A DNA stretch of 64,000 nucleotides from Symbiodinium natans (Eukaryota > Sar > Dinophyceae > Suessiales > Symbiodiniaceae). The notes under the pieces are model-generated. The model saw only the letters and a program-made list of their open reading frames with translations. It made no database searches and was not told the DNA's origin. The position numbers were made by a program, and so were the translations under genes. Shown here one piece after another: positions 63,736-64,000 of this stretch (position 1 is its first letter; every line of letters begins with the position of its first letter). Location of the stretch: contig CAJNDS010002774.1 in assembly GCA_905221605.1 (NCBI GenBank), positions 124,001-188,000 on the forward strand, written 5' to 3'.

Positions 63736-64000
63736 GTGCACGTGTTCTCAGCATGCGCATGCACTTTAGGCATTGACTACTTCAAGTTGCATAAAGCTCG
63801 TCACTGCACTGGATCTGCTGCATGTCTCCACTGCGCGGGATACCGAACACGAACAAATCCCGTGGGTGGGTGCCTCTGCTCCAGAAGACTGTTCGCTTTC
63901 TACGGATCAACAGGGCCCTCATGACCATTCCTAAAGGCCAAGGCTTACGGAGCAGCTTCGAGGCTTAGGTGCCGTTGATGGTCTGAGTAGCATCCCATCA

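Overview
The window looks like nuclear DNA of a dinoflagellate, probably of the Symbiodinium (Suessiales) type. Four things suggest this. (1) Telomere-type TTTAGGG/CCCTAAA runs, perfect and decayed, are scattered through the interior of the window. (2) The best gene at 18.1-18.9 kb is a DHHC-type protein of a variant (core DHYC, zinc-binding cysteines replaced) that I associate, from memory, with dinoflagellates. (3) Several inferred introns have GC or GT donors, with G as the first exon base after the acceptor AG. (4) Recognisable coding sequence is very sparse, and microsatellites, minisatellites and homopolymer runs are abundant. No bacterial, organellar or viral gene set is present. A spliced-leader-like relic at 44.36 kb fits but is weak evidence.

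Layout. 0-10 kb: non-coding or unrecognised sequence with telomere-like patches and a G-run/C-run repeat element (3.2-3.5 kb). 10.15-11.52 kb (minus): a clear BTB-BACK protein with a C-terminal discoidin-like region, the longest coding exon here. 14.0-14.1 kb: a short C-terminal-looking exon. 18.07-19.1 kb (minus): the DHHC-like acyltransferase with a possible upstream exon; another possible exon lies at 19.5-19.9 kb on the same strand. 23.4-23.7 kb (minus): the 3' end of an unrecognised gene with what look like two tiny GC-AG introns. 24.1-24.95 kb: a decayed non-LTR retrotransposon piece with an RNase H-like domain. 27.9-28.9 kb (minus): two exons of a von Willebrand factor A (VWA) domain gene joined in phase across a GC-AG intron. 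29-36 kb: unrecognised coding-like fragments and microsatellites. 37.0-37.9 kb: a composite satellite in inverted arms. 39-40 kb, 45-47 kb, 48.9-53.3 kb and 57-63.8 kb: scattered coding-like exons of unknown family. 47.7-48.1 kb: two related 21-bp arrays. 54.9-55.2 kb: a second copy of the G-run/C-run element.

The genes do not form a visible pathway. The best three (BTB-BACK, DHHC-like, VWA) are all on the minus strand, which would fit unidirectional gene clusters, but other candidate exons lie on the plus strand. Eukaryotic exons need not begin with a start codon, so I judged them on open frame, composition and flanking splice signals. Entries below about 0.45 confidence are candidates only; open frames of 60-120 codons also occur by chance at this base composition.
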